64,000 nucleotides of DNA from Ottelia alismoides (GCA_037367405.1 JAZKJV010001871.1:868001-932000); one strand, 5' to 3'. Numbered from the stretch's first letter, positions 44,765-57,221 are shown. Notes: generated by a model not told the origin, from the sequence alone. Translations and numbers: made by a program.

Positions 44765-47029
44765 ACTTGACTCGCGGCTATTGGTCCAACTGGACCACTA
44801 CAGGACAAAACATGGAGTTTTCTTCGAAAATAAATATTTATAAATAGTAAATGATTTTAATATTTTTTTAGTGTAAAATAAAAATTGTTTATTATTTTAT
44901 GTAGTATTTTATTATGATTTTTATTTATTTTTTTGATGTATTTAATTACAAGTTTATTTTTGATGGCTTATTTATAGGTATATTTACCTGTATTTTGTAC
45001 ATTTTTTATTTTTATTTTATATATTATATTTTATTCTTTTATTCTTTTATTTTATATATTTATATCTTATTTTTGAGTATAAATATTTTTTTATTTGATT
45101 TTTAAGATGTTGTTTGCATACTTTAATAAGTAGAGATGTATATTATATAGGTATATTCATAGGTAGTTTACCTATGTTTCATGTATACGATTTTATTTTA
45201 ATGTATTTTAATGAGTCTTATTTTCGTTTTGTATTTTAATAGAATATGTGTAATATTTATAATAATAGAAAAATATAGAGGAATTTAAAGAATAAAAGAA
45301 TACCTTCCCTTTTATTGATATTCATATAGAGGCATATGTCTTTTGTCTATGCAGTTTACATAAACTTATTTTATTTTTCTTTTTCTTTTGGGTTTTATTT
45401 TGATTTTAATATGCACATGTGTTATAAATAATTTTTACAAAATTATAAAAATAAGAATATGCAACAAGAATAAATAATGAATAAATTGAATATTCTAATC
45501 AGTATTAGGTACAATAGGGGCCCAAAACCTAACTTCTACCCAGTAACTCCAAAAACTATAAAACCACCACCATTAAACAGCTTATGAAAAGTTATATACA
45601 ATTAGAGGTGATTTCGCTATGTTTTGAGTTTTTATTTGAAAGATATGGGTCTGTGAAGTTTGGTTTTTGGCTTTTTATTCTGGGAATAAAATGTACATTG
45701 TATATTATTTTTATACAAACTCAATTTTGTATTTTTATTTACATTATTATCTAAAACTTTCAAGTACAAAGTTTCTTTATTTGGTGAATAAATAATAATG
45801 AATAAAATAGGTATCAAAAATGCATAATTAATGAATAAATAAATGAGGTATTTATTCTATTTTTGGCCCTTATCTCCCCCTACTTTATTCCTTGTCGACC
45901 AACTCCATTCTGGAGTTGGTCTTGGGGTTAAGGTAATAAAATATTTTCAATATTTTATTCCTTTTTCTTCTCTTCTCTTTATTCTATAATTTTGGCATTT
46001 AAAAACCTTATTTTATATACAAATAATACAATATAATGGATGCTATTATGTGCAAATTGAGGTTATTTTCATGCAAGTGCCAGGGTTTCTAAGGCCAAAA
46101 TGATAGAATAAAGGTGATAAAATGGGGATTCATCACCTAACCCCCCAGACTCAGTCATTATGATGACTTAGTCGACAAGGAATAAAGTAGGGGAAATAGG
46201 GCAGTCAATTGTACAAAATACATAGCCTGAAACCCTAAAAATATAGGCCAATAAATACCTTTTTGAGACCTATTTTATTTTATTTTTATGATTTATGCAT
46301 CAAATCAATAAACTTTGTATATGAAAGTTGTAGATAAAAATACGTAGAAAAACAAAAATTGATTTCACACAAAAATATACACAGTATACATTTTATACTA
46401 AGAATAAAAATCCCAAATCCAAACTTCTTAGACCTGTATCTCCTCCATATGAACTCAAACTGTACCAAAACACCTTCAATTATTTATAACTTTTTATTAG
46501 CTATTTAATGAAGTGGTTTCACTTAATTTGGAGTTAAGATCTAAAAGTTAGATTTTGGACCCCTATTGTACAATATACATGAATAAAATATTCATTTTAT
46601 TTATCTTTATACTTTCCATTATTTTATATTTTTATAATTTTACAAATATTCTTTATAAAAAAACATAAAGATAATATACCATACTTACACCTATATAATA
46701 AATATATCTATTTATTTAAGAATACAAAATACAATAGAAAAATAAAATAAAAATATATTTTTTATTTATACTTAAAAAGTTATAAATATGTAAATTAAGT
46801 ATATAAAATAATAAAAATTAAAACACGAAATAAAAATAAAATAAGTAGTATATAAGTAAACATTACTTATAAAAAGTAACTTACAATAAATTAATCCGAA
46901 TAAATAAATAAAATCAGAATTAAATATTACATAAAATAAGGAATATTTTTTATTCTATCTCCAAAAAAATAATTAATTCATTTGACATCTATTATTGGAT
47001 TTACAATAGATTTTTTATTATCTTTTTCC

Positions 47030-47083
47030 TGGTTGGTCCACGTGGACAAACCAGGGAGCCTCGTTCGTTGACCCGTGGTCAGC
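47030..47083. promoter_or_regulatory. G-box palindrome and W-box dyad in Y 3' LTR
   Basis: At 47030-47053 the palindrome is centred on GGTCCACGTGGAC, with one broken base pair. At 47067-47083 the dyad GTTGACC...GGTCAGC has one mismatch. The order and spacing equal the 5' LTR copy at 24871-24924. Confidence 0.5.
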
Positions 47084-48210
47084 TGTACAACCTTTAAGGG
47101 TCTCCATGTCAGAACCCACAGGAAGCATCTTTTCTTCAATTTCTCATGTATTCACCTTACTTACATACCTCTCAAAACTTGCACAATTGCGAAGTCGCTC
47201 CATCCTTGATCCTCTCTCTTGCGAGCATCTCTACTTACCACCTTCGATTTGCACGCCCCCTCTCTATCCTTTTGGCCGGAAACCACCTCTATAATCAACC
47301 CCCTCCGGTCTTTGTTTCAATTTTGATCCTTCTTCATTAGTTCTTTGCCCCTCAAATCATCTTCATCAAGCTGCTGCTGGTGACAAGAGCGCGACCTAGC
47401 GATTTGGCGTGAGGAGGAGTTGAGGAGAGGCGGTCCATGCCATCACTGGAGCAAGCTCTGCCGTGGTTCAATCTCTTTGCCCCCAGGCCAAATCGATGCC
47501 ATCCTTATTGCTTTCTAGGTAATTCCTAGGTGTAGTTTTCATTTTTAGTATTTTATTTTAGCAAATAGGTATAGTTTTAAGATTAAATCCAATTTGACCA
47601 TTAACTTGGAACTCAAGCTCCAGGTCTGTTTCATCATGAAATACTTTATTTTGACTACCCCTACCACCTCTCCTGCTCAACCCTTCTGTTTCTCCACTCT
47701 TCTCATCCACCCAACCACCTGGATCGACCCAAATTCGGTTTGCCAGTGCTTCCTCCTTCATGCTTCACCGGAGCACCACCATCCCACCTTACCACCTGTC
47801 GATCCCACGCAATAAGCAGGGCAACCCCATTGCCCTGGTGTCCCCTTCATTTTGCTGCAGGAATGAACTCCAACTGAACCTGCAAGAAGCTCCTGGCGGC
47901 CGGTATGCTTCTTCGATATCTAGGGCTCCACCACTGATCCCCAGATCATCCTGCCACAACCTGAAGCTCAGTAGTTCCTCCAGGAACCTCAAGGCCGCAT
48001 CAGAAGATGAAGCCAACTTCAGATGGAGGAGCTACATCAAGTTGAAGTCCTCCCAAGCGGACTTCTTCACTAGTTCATCCACGAGGGCTCCTTGCCGTTG
48101 GATCTCGAGCGCCTTCTAGATTAAATGACATCAGTTAAATCCGTTCCTCCACCGACCATCAGATCTGATCCGTGTTCTTATTGTGGGTGTAGATCCGTGA
48201 ATGGGTATTG
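47054..48210 (+). other. GC-rich core of Y 3' LTR
   Basis: This is the counterpart of 24.9-26.1 kb. Short frames (47106-47294, 47760-48119) do not stay in register with the 5' copy and are not called as genes. Confidence 0.5.
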
Positions 48211-48471
48211 CACGTTCCTAGCTCAGCACATGTTTAAATGATAAGTTCTCGGCCGCTGGATCTGGCGCATGTGGGGGTAACTTTCAAGGACTCCCTCCCA
48301 CAATTTTGTAAATATTGAATAGCCTTGTAAATATTTTGTGAAGTTTAAAAAGTCAAGGACAATTTGCATGCTCGCTCTCGAATATTTTAAATATTGTAAA
48401 ACAATCCCTACCAGTCACGTGCACACACACGTTTCATTTTGTAAAATTTGCAAGTAAACCCTTGTGGGTAT

Positions 48472-48762
48472 TTATAATTAGGGTTTTTATCAGTTGTGCC
48501 CCTCCGAGATATCGCAATATCAGTTATGCCCCTATCTTTTTGGTAATATCAGTTGTGCCCCCGACTTCTTGCCAACATTTCACTTGTGCCCCTCAGAGGG
48601 GCATAACTGATAAAAGATTTTTATCAGTTATGCCCCTCTGAGGGGCACAAGTGAAATATTGGCAAGAAGTCGGGGGCACAACTGATATTACCAAAAAGAT
48701 AGGGGCATAACTGATATTGCGATATCTCAGAGGGGCACAACTGATAAAATTCCTTATAATTA
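48472..48762. mobile_element. Foldback Mutator-type MITE (273 bp) in the Y 3' LTR
   Basis: The element 48481-48753 is flanked by ttataatta (48472-48480 and 48754-48762). The left arm begins GGGTTTTTATCAGTTGTGCC; the right arm ends with its near-perfect inverse. Almost the whole element is one inverted repeat with a short turn around 48600-48625, where the text 'gaggggcataactgataaaa' and its inverse meet. The 5' LTR has an empty site (about 27.70 kb, 'ttataattattg'). It shares its terminal sequence with the 1363-bp element at 26252-27614. Confidence 0.9.
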
Positions 48763-49883
48763 TTGCATGATGTTTAAACTTCGAACTTTAGTTGTAAACC
48801 TTTGTGTTATTTGCACTGTGCCCCTTACTTTTATTTTTAATTGCAAACAAACCCCTACAAGTTCAAGTATTTTTTGCATGTTTCTTTAATTTTTATAAAT
48901 ATCATTCTTGCCTCAAAAATCATGAAAAAATAGGCGAATGTGCCCCTTTCTTGATCTTTGAAACCATAATTTTATATTTTCATTTTAGGCATATTTTTTA
49001 TTTATCAAAAATCAAATAGCACAGTTTATTCCATGCATGCTTTAAAAAATCCAAAAATATAAAATCATGTTTAAAAATTCCCCAAAAATACTATGTGTTT
49101 ATTATAGCATCTAGTGCCTCGAGACCATAAATTCCTAAAAATAAAAAAAGAAAATGATAAAAAATAAAAATCTTCGAAATACTATGAAAAATATAGAAAC
49201 TCTTCAAAAACTTCAAAAATATTTCTTCTATTTTGTGTTTTACTTATAGATATATTAGTACATAATAAAATTGTTTTGGAAAAATTTTGAGGCTTTTTCT
49301 ATTTTTAAACCCCAAATCAATACATCCTATTTACTTAACCCTTATTTTCGGATATTTTGGACTTCGAATACCTAAAAATTAGAAAAAATACTTGAAAAAT
49401 CACAAAAAATAGAAAAATAAAAATAAAAAACAATTTATTTTGCTATTTTTGACTATTTTTACCTATATTATAAACTATATTACCATATAGTGTATTGTAT
49501 ATAGTTATATATAAGTTATAATATTAATCATTATTATAAACATGCTATAATATTAAAAAGTCAAATATATATGATTAATATTTACAAAATAATAATTTAA
49601 AAAAATAAAAAATATATTAAAATATCCTATGCTACATATATACTATGCTACCACGTATGTTCGCTGAGTTCGACCCCTACATGCTTGTCCACTATACACT
49701 TGTTTGTAGGGTATAATAAATTTTGATTCACACATCTTCTTATTCATTGCTTGATCATTATAGTGTGGGTTGATTGTTGAAATTAGCCTTGGTCTTCGTG
49801 GGTTGTCACCATAATGACTTAGTGGTCCCGCCTTGTGTGGACCGGCCACAAGATTGTACCTGCGTGGATTTGGTTGTTTTTCA

Positions 49884-50310
49884 GATACACACGAAAGAAA
49901 AATTATCAACACCTGGAGTATAGATAGCAATATCAACATCAACTCCTACTCATTTTCAGCATCAATATTCCTCTCCGTTGTACCAACAGTATCCTTCTCT
50001 TCCTCCTCCTCACTGTTCTCAAGGTTACCAATAGAGTCATCGGTCACATCAGGCTGAATCATCCGTGGCTGTGCCTATTAACCTGGCTCTTGATTACTTG
50101 GCCCATCTCATCACAAACATGGCCAAGATGAGCCAGAAGTTTAATGACCTGATAGCCACCAAAACTGTCATTCCAGCTCAGGTCGAAGCCAACCCGAACA
50201 ACTTTCATCGCAAGGAGCAGGTAGCATGCAATGCCCCACTCGATTCAGGTAACAATAATGTTGTTTTATCTAATTCTATAACTCTTAAGAGTGGTAGGAC
50301 ATTTTAGGAA
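49884..50310 (+). pseudogene. X gag, C-terminal part (resumes after Y)
   Basis: The sequence continues the Q/P-rich linker broken at 23701, then ALDYLAHLITNMAKMSQKFN, NPNNFHRKEQVACNA and SITLKSGRTF, the TLRSG-like border. Y gag has the same order at 32.77-33.06 kb (LDYLAQLLKSLAEMSKKPDD, NPNNFRKRK, VVTLRS). This colinearity is the proof that the two X fragments were once continuous. Confidence 0.85.
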
Positions 50311-51400
50311 ATTACATCAACGAAGGAGAAGCATAAAGCATCTGATGGTGAGTCCTCATCAAGACCATCAGACAAGACCCAAGAACGTCTTATTGATGCA
50401 TCACCAAATCCAAAATAAAAAAATTAAGAAAAATAAGAAAACACAAAAATAAAGCAGCAACCATGGTGAAGCCATGCTAGGCATGTAGAAGCAAGCAGCA
50501 ACAACCGAACGACAACCAACCGATGGAGCCGGGCCTGCAGTGCCTCTTGGAAAAAATGTAGATATTTTACACCTTTTTGCCATCTACCTTTACACAAAGA
50601 TATGGACACAAATTTATAGAATGAGTTTTTTCTGATGTAAATATTCCTTTTCCTTAAGAAAATTAAAGCAAAAATAGTAAAAAAAATGAAAAATGCCTTA
50701 TCTGATCCTAACATTGTTGAATTCTTGCAAAACATTGTACTTGAAATGCCATTGCTTAAGGCCATGAAGTACATGCTTGTTGTGAAGAAGGGATTGAAAG
50801 AAACATGTACAACAAAGCATCAACCCGACAAAACTAGATGCCAGAAACCTAAGAAGCACATTCTCACCATGGTCACTATGAAAGCCATCAACAATCTCCT
50901 GAATAAAAAGAAAGACAAGGGATCTCCTCTAGTTAGATGCCAGATCTTCAACCAAGAGTTCGAGCACACATTGCTCAACAGTGGATCTCCTATAATTTAT
51001 TTCCTTCATCCCTGCTCATAGAATTTGGTTAGGGCTGCTCAATCCAACACAGATGATTCTGTAATTTGCATGTAGATCGGTTAAGTAACCCAGAGGCAAG
51101 TTGGAAGATGTGATTGACACTGTTCAAGGGATGCAATTCTCTATTGATTTCATTGTCCTGGACATGGAAACCTCCACACTTTTGCTCAATACCCTGTCTT
51201 GGACAACTATTCCTTCTAATATTCAAAGTAGTAGTGTATTATGGCACTAGAGAGATCACCTTCCTCTCCAGCAGCGAGAAAGTTCGGATAGAGACTGTTT
51301 CGGAGTCAAAATCGGCAGAAGTGGTATCAATGTTGAAAGAGCTCGTGCCACATGGACAAGATGACTACGACTTTTAGCAAAGATCAGAGACACAAATTTG
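50311..51400 (+). pseudogene. X pol start: linker and protease, broken
   Basis: MKNALSDPNIVEFLQNIVLE and MPLLKAMKYML precede KGSPLVRCQIFNQEFEHTLL and then NSGSPI at the active site (about 50971-50990), where the catalytic Asp is replaced by Asn. A frame change is followed by GKLEDVIDTVQGMQFSIDFI-like flap sequence. The product would be the retropepsin of X. Confidence 0.75.
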
Positions 51401-51904
51401 TTTTTGGATGATAAAGTAACACAAGAATTCCTCTCCACTAAGGAAGGCCTGGACAACGTAGTAAAATTCATCGATGTCTTTGATGATGAGATTTTTGTTG
51501 ATAGATTTGCTCAAATAATTGAACAACCGTCCTCGTCTGAAAATGATGACTTCATTGAATATCTGTGTGATGTTCTGAATTCAGGTTCTGAAAGATGGTG
51601 GACATCAGGCATTTGAAAGATCTAACACCTGCCATAGTTGCTGAGGTTACCACAAAGTTGACTCCGACCCCACCAGAGCTCAAACCTCTACCCTCTAACA
51701 TTAAATATGCCTTCCTTGTTGTTAAACTTATATGTATCCAATCATCATAAACTACCATCTGATCGAAGAACAAGAATCTCGTCTGCTTAAGGTTCTTGAA
51801 AGAAGCCGCAAGGCAATAGGCTGGAACATAACAGATCTCCATGGGATACATCCGTCACTCTAATCGCATTACATCTACCTTGAAGAAGACAACAAACCCT
51901 CTCG

Positions 51905-52720
51905 AGGTATCCAACGCAGAATGAACCCGAACCTTCGGGAGGTTGTGATGAAAGAGATTATTGAATGGTGTGATGCGAGATTTATCTATCCCATCTCCAA
52001 TTCAAAATGGGTGAGTCCCCTGTATGTAGTTCCAAAGAAACCAGAGATCACCATTGTGACAAATGACAAAGGAGAGGAGATTCTAACCAAAGTACTGACT
52101 TCTTGACGTGTTTGTGTGGACTACAGATGCTTGAATCTTGCAACCAAGAATGACCACTTCTCAGTTCCCTTCATCGACCAGATAGTCAAAAGCCTAGTCG
52201 CGAAGGAATATTTTTGCTTCTTGGACGGTTACTATAGATACAATCAAGTCTCCATCACGTTTGAAGATCAAGAGAAGACTACCTTCACCTGTCCATTTGG
52301 GATTTATGCCTTTAGAAGAATAGCCTTTGGACTTTGCAATGCACCTGCTACATTCCAAAGATGCATGTTGGCGGTTTTCACTCATATGGTTGGTAGTTTC
52401 CTCAAAGTATTCATGGTCGACTTCTCAGTCTTTGGGGACATATTTGATCAATGCTTGGGATATTTAGATCAAGTTCTAAAGAAGTGTTGCGAGGTGAATC
52501 TTGTGCTCTAGTGGGAGAAGAGTCATATCATGGTGACTGAAGGCATTGTGTAGGGTCACATCATCTCCAAGCGTGGCATAGAGGTTGACCCAACCAAGGT
52601 GGACATGATTTCCAAACTTGAGCCACCAACAAATTTGAAGCAAGTCCGGTCATTTTTGGGGCACCTATGATTTTATAGAAGATTCATTGAAGACTTCAAC
52701 AAGATTGCCTGATCGCTGAT
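51905..52720 (+). pseudogene. X reverse transcriptase, broken
   Basis: The best preserved RT in the window. MNPNLREVVMKEIIEWCDAR and YPISNSKWVSPLYVVPKK lead to a TGA at 52104. Then come CVDYRCLNLATKNDHFSVPF, FLDGYYRYNQVSI, FGLCNAPATFQRCM and FLKVFMVDFSVFG. The usual FMDDF reads FMVDF, so the first catalytic Asp is Val (codon 52416-52418). A TAG at about 52510 and TGA codons near 52668 break the thumb region (RSFLGHL*FYRRFIEDFNKIA). Confidence 0.87.
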
Positions 52721-53200
52721 TGAGCTTCTGGGAAAGGAGACTAATTATGTTGTTGACAACCAGGTTCTCAAATCCTTCAATCTGTTGAAGGACCTCATCA
52801 CAGATGCTCCCATCTTCGGCCACAAGATTGGTCTCTTCCTTTTGAGATCATGACAGATGTTGTTGATTATGTAATCGATGTTGTTGTTGGAGAAAGACGA
52901 GATGGACTTCCATTTTTGATCATTACGCTAGATGAACACTTGATGAGGCCCAGAAGAATTACACTGTCACAGAGAAAGAGATTCTAGCCATAATGTTAGC
53001 CCCGGAGAAGTTCATATCACATTTACTGGGATCCAAGGTAATTATTTACATAGATCACTCTACCATCTCATACCTACAAAGTAAGAAGGATGCCATGCCC
53101 CATCTGATTCGATGGATCCTTCTACTCTAGGAATTTGATTTGGAAATCTGAGATAAACCTGGAGTCAAAAATGTAGTGGCAGACCATCTTTCCAGAATCA
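52721..53200 (+). pseudogene. X RNase H, broken
   Basis: The N-terminal half is scrambled by frame changes. The C-terminal half is readable as KNYTVTEKEILAIMLAPEKF (catalytic Glu), VIIYIDHSTISYLQSKKDAM and NVVADHLSRI, the motif that closes this domain in gypsy elements. The expected MTDAS motif is disrupted near 52850. Confidence 0.78.
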
Positions 53201-53945
53201 TTGAGATTGAGACTCCTGAGCAGAATGCAATTCTGATCACAGGGACTTTTTCAGATGAGGCAATTATATCTGTCACCATGCTCCCATGTTATGTTGATAT
53301 ATTGAATTAACTTGTCTCCAAGAAAACTCTGCCTGATTGGCCAAAGATCAAAGTTGATAAATTCTTATCAAACATACATTTCTACCGGTGGGAGGATCAT
53401 CATCTATTCCGCGAGGGAGCATATTGTATCTGTAGGAGGTGTATATCTCAGGAGGAGATTACATGTGTTTTATAACATTGCCATAAACTTGAAGCTAGAG
53501 GACAACATTATGGAAAGAGAATGTCAGATAAAGTGCTTCAATTTGGCCTTTGGTGGCCAACACTCATTAAGGATGCACCTAAATATGTCAAGATGCATTG
53601 ACTATCAGAGAATTGGCAACAAAATTAGTTCGAGAGATACAATACCTCTGAAGTACATCCAGATATTGGATGTCTTTGACGTATGGGGCATTGACTTCAT
53701 GGGAACTTTCCCTATAGCCAGGGTTTTGAGTACATCCTTCTAGATACTGATTATGTGAGCTGATGGGTGGATGTTATTACCGCTTGAGCTGCACACAATC
53801 AGATTGTTTGTTAATTCCTCAAGGACAATATCATCCCGCGGACCGGGCTGCCAAAATTCTGATCTCAGATGGGGAAGTCACTTCGTGAATAAAGAAGTCA
53901 AGAAAATGATAAAATAATACGACATCAAACATCATGTTGATGCGC
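53201..53945 (+). pseudogene. X integrase, truncated at 53.945 kb
   Basis: The zinc region is degenerate (CIDYQRIG keeps the second half of the CxxC pair). The core begins FDVWGIDFMGTFP with the first catalytic Asp intact (codon 53693-53695), unlike Y. It continues with stops and frame changes through ...INKEVKKMIK-like text to 'catcatgttgat', the HHV position of the M1 integrase, and then homology ends abruptly at about 53942. The remaining core, the third catalytic residue and the C-terminal domain are missing. Confidence 0.82.
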
Positions 53946-56900
53946 TGTTGATGAAAGGCAAATCATGTTCTATGTCCTAGGTTAAGGTCAATGTAATTAC
54001 ACAAAAGAACATTAGTACATTTTTTTCAAATAATTCTATGCATTTATTTAATGTGATAACCAACCATGCAATGAACAAAAGAAGACAAATAACACTAGAA
54101 TATACTCCTAATTAATTAGTCAAATACTCATGATTTTATTCAAATTAATAAATAAAAAATTAGTGTCATATAGAACCAATTCAACCAATGAGTAACTTAA
54201 ATGAAATCAATATGAAGGTTGAATATTCAAAATGGATACTCTAAAATTAAATGTGTGAAATGTATATGAACTCCATGATTTTAATGCATTAAATTAAAGA
54301 GGATGAAATAATCTTTCCAATGACACTAATTTTATTGAAAACAAAGTTATGGTTCACACGATATTGTCAATACAAGGCATGTGCATAACTGTAAGAAAAC
54401 TTAATCATTTTTATTATAATTAAGTCCAAATAGGGACTGAAATGCAATTACAATAAACTGTTAGGATATATTTGTAAATTTTGCACGACAAGGACTTATC
54501 TGCAAATATTGAAAATCTAGAGCTTATGCCTACAATAATCCCTCAAGCATGTGCAGAGGGCACATGACATGGCTAGGCTCAGAATTCTCAGACTCAGGAT
54601 AGGTGCCGCTCTTTAGAGGTTTGGATCTGGTTCGGGGCTCCCAAGACACCAGTCTGAATCATTGCTTTGGCTTGAAGATGTAACAACTAAGGATTGTCAG
54701 ATCTTGCCCAAATGGGCCGATCCTACGGTATCTACTTCACGAAGATTGATCCTTCTTCCTTTGCATGCGACAGAGGAACTTGTGCTCCGACAATGCAATG
54801 GCTTCTCCTTTGTGGTATCTCGATCTACCTGAAGGCTGCAACTTCTTTATGATAATGCGTCGAAGATGATGATGCTCATGAGAAGAACTGAAGAGACCTT
54901 AGTATATGGTTCAATGTTGGCTCATCGGAGGCGAAAGGCTTCAAATCTTCTCCGGTCAATCTCCGATCATTAATGACTTTCAGATGTCAGATACAATGTC
55001 AAAGCCCTAACGAATCTCTTAGATGCTAATGAGGTGAAATGGAGGGCTATATGGGGATGGAAGATCAAGCCCTAATGGGTTCTTCCTCATTTCAAGAGGA
55101 AGACAAGATCTAGATGGCTATACTGATGTAGACACGAGATAGTTTCATAAGATAGTGCGCATGGACGAATGATGAAAGTGAATGTTTCTAAGGCCTCAGA
55201 TCATGAAATAAATAAGATTTTTTTTAAAATATGGCTAAAATAGAGCACAGTAAGATGAGAACACTTACCTGGAGTGGAGATGAAACTGAAGATGGATATA
55301 TGTGGTGAATCTTAGCTGGCGAAGAAGTTCATTGCTTAGCCACCTTGGTGAGGTGGCAGCTCAATCCATTGCAAGCAGCAGCTGAATCATGACAAAATTT
55401 GGTCTGGGATCTCGCTTGTGTAGATCTCTGTCATTACTCATAGAATCACTCTCTCACTGTCACTTGAGGAGTTCATGGGCTTGGAGACAACTCATGGAAT
55501 GGTGGATAATGGATGACATAGGTTGAGAAGGGGGTTTTGTGGAGATGGAAGTTGTAGGAGGTTTAGGGATGGAGGTGGTTTAAACCTCCTACAACTGACA
55601 ACAAGTGTTAAAACTAGGAGAGTTAGGGTTTGCGCGAGGATGAGGGAAGTTAGGAGAAGGTGAGGGAGATGTCGGTTGGCTAAGAGGGTAACAGAGATAA
55701 ATGGGAAAATATGATGAATTTGGGCAGGTGCGAAGCGACGCATCCTTTGGAGGAGCGTCTGGAGGTTGATGATGAACATCAAGCAATGGACATAATGATC
55801 CAATAGACAAGATCAAGGGCGCCATTTAGTGGTTGTGATATGATCTGGAGATCAGATCAAAAGTGCTGAAATTGGGGCGCCAATGAACGCTGGAGATCAG
55901 AGCGGGCATGAAGATCAGAAAGGGGAAAAAGCAGAGGGTTGGAAGGATGAGAGCCATCAGATCAAAGCGGATCTAGCAGCCCAGAAAGGCTACGGTGGAA
56001 AAAGGAGCATGGGTTGTTGGACATGCGATCCCATAGCGAGCCATTATAGGTCCCTTAGTACAATTAGGGTTATGTACCATGGCCATCTTAATGATCATAC
56101 AACTGTTGTTTCAATTATAGAATCATAGAGGCTGGTGCTTGGATGAATATCTAAAGAGTTAGATTGAGGACTCTTCAAGTACCATCAAATAATTGTTATG
56201 AGAGGATCTCCAGCCTGAGAGGGAGATGGCAATCCTTTCTCTAAAGGCTGATATCTAACCAACCTCTTGATGCAGGTCCTCTTTATAGAAATAGAGATTT
56301 AGAGGTGTTAGATAAGCTAGGTCAAAGAGTTGACTTAACGAGATCAAGATAACCAAAGACCTATGTCGTATGGTGTCACGATATATGCACACATCCTCTG
56401 ACCAGAGACAGATGTGTTACTATATGTCCGAGTATGTACATCTGGCACACCAATAGGTTGATGACCTAATCAAGGTCTATACACTAGCATGTTGGTGTGC
56501 ATACAAGGGCATATGAGTAATACGATCTCACAGAGGGATCATACAGGTTTATTATTGAACCGGAAGATATGAGCTCACTCATGAGATATTGGGAAGAATC
56601 AAATTCCGTGTACGGTCGTCTTGCTTTGGAAGCTTGACTGAATTTGTAGGTTTGATATATACTTTTGTAAAGTATATGATAAATACATGGGTATGATATA
56701 TGCTTTTGGAAAGTATATGATCAATACTAACTCCTAATAGTCAAATGAGAAATTTAATGATAAAACCCCGAAGGAGACAATCTAAAAGAGATCTAAAACT
56801 TCGAGTTTACTCTGGATCTTCTAGTATGCGGGATGTACGGGTATTAGGATACCTAAGGGTGATGTGATCATAAACGATTGTATAACCATGATGCTTCCAT

Positions 56901-57221
56901 TCCTAGGGAGTTATGAAAGTGGTTTGGATTTTAGTGACTCCTCTCAGTAGAGAAGTGATCTGATCTTGAGCCAAATGTTGGACATTGATATGAATGTGAT
57001 TCTTATGCAATGAGAATATTAGATTTGCAATCTTGATTTAATAAGCATCTATGAGAGGTCCACAAGATCTGGATTTGAGATTTGATCTCAATATCCAAGT
57101 CACTATACACAATACAATCGCCCTGTCCTTGTCTCCAAGTATCTGCGGAGAAAGCGCATTATCCTTGAAAGAGTTCAAGGATAATTTCATTGTTGATATA
57201 TGTATCCGAGCATTGAGATAT

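Larger units (their letters stand above)
42034..46140 (-). mobile_element. S: solo LTR (4097 bp), antisense, with target duplication cctaa
   Basis: The LTR proper is 42039-46135, begins TGATAACAGAG, ends GGGGATTCATCA and is flanked by cctaa at 42034-42038 and 46136-46140. The 5' LTR of Y reads through this site without interruption (about 23.91 kb). In element orientation (minus strand) it starts TGATGAATCCCC like the other family members. The whole length aligns with the LTRs of M1 and M2, including the GC-rich core at 43.56-44.8 kb. No internal domain is present, which indicates removal by LTR-LTR recombination. Confidence 0.9.
23702..49883 (+). mobile_element. Y: Athila-type Ty3/gypsy retrotransposon, complete but dead, nested in X gag
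   Basis: The element spans 26.2 kb including later insertions. Its order is 5' LTR, PBS, leader, gag, protease, RT, RNase H, integrase, non-coding 3' region with hairpins, and 3' LTR. Both LTRs end in TG...CA, and the gag of X continues across it, which proves nesting. The LTRs are about 3.7-3.8 kb once insertions are subtracted. Its gag and pol frames carry many stops and frame changes, and several catalytic positions are lost, so the copy cannot move by itself. Confidence 0.9.
41822..49883 (+). mobile_element. Y 3' LTR, interrupted by two insertions
   Basis: It starts TGATGAATCTCC and ends GGTTGTTTTTCA. Removing the solo LTR S with its 5-bp duplication and the 273-bp MITE with its 9-bp duplication leaves about 3.68 kb, close to the 5' LTR. 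Colinear landmarks are 'gcatgtatatatcattaatt', the dyads at 47.03-47.08 kb, the GC-rich core at 47.05-48.2 kb, and 'tatacacttgtttgtagggtat'. Confidence 0.88.
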
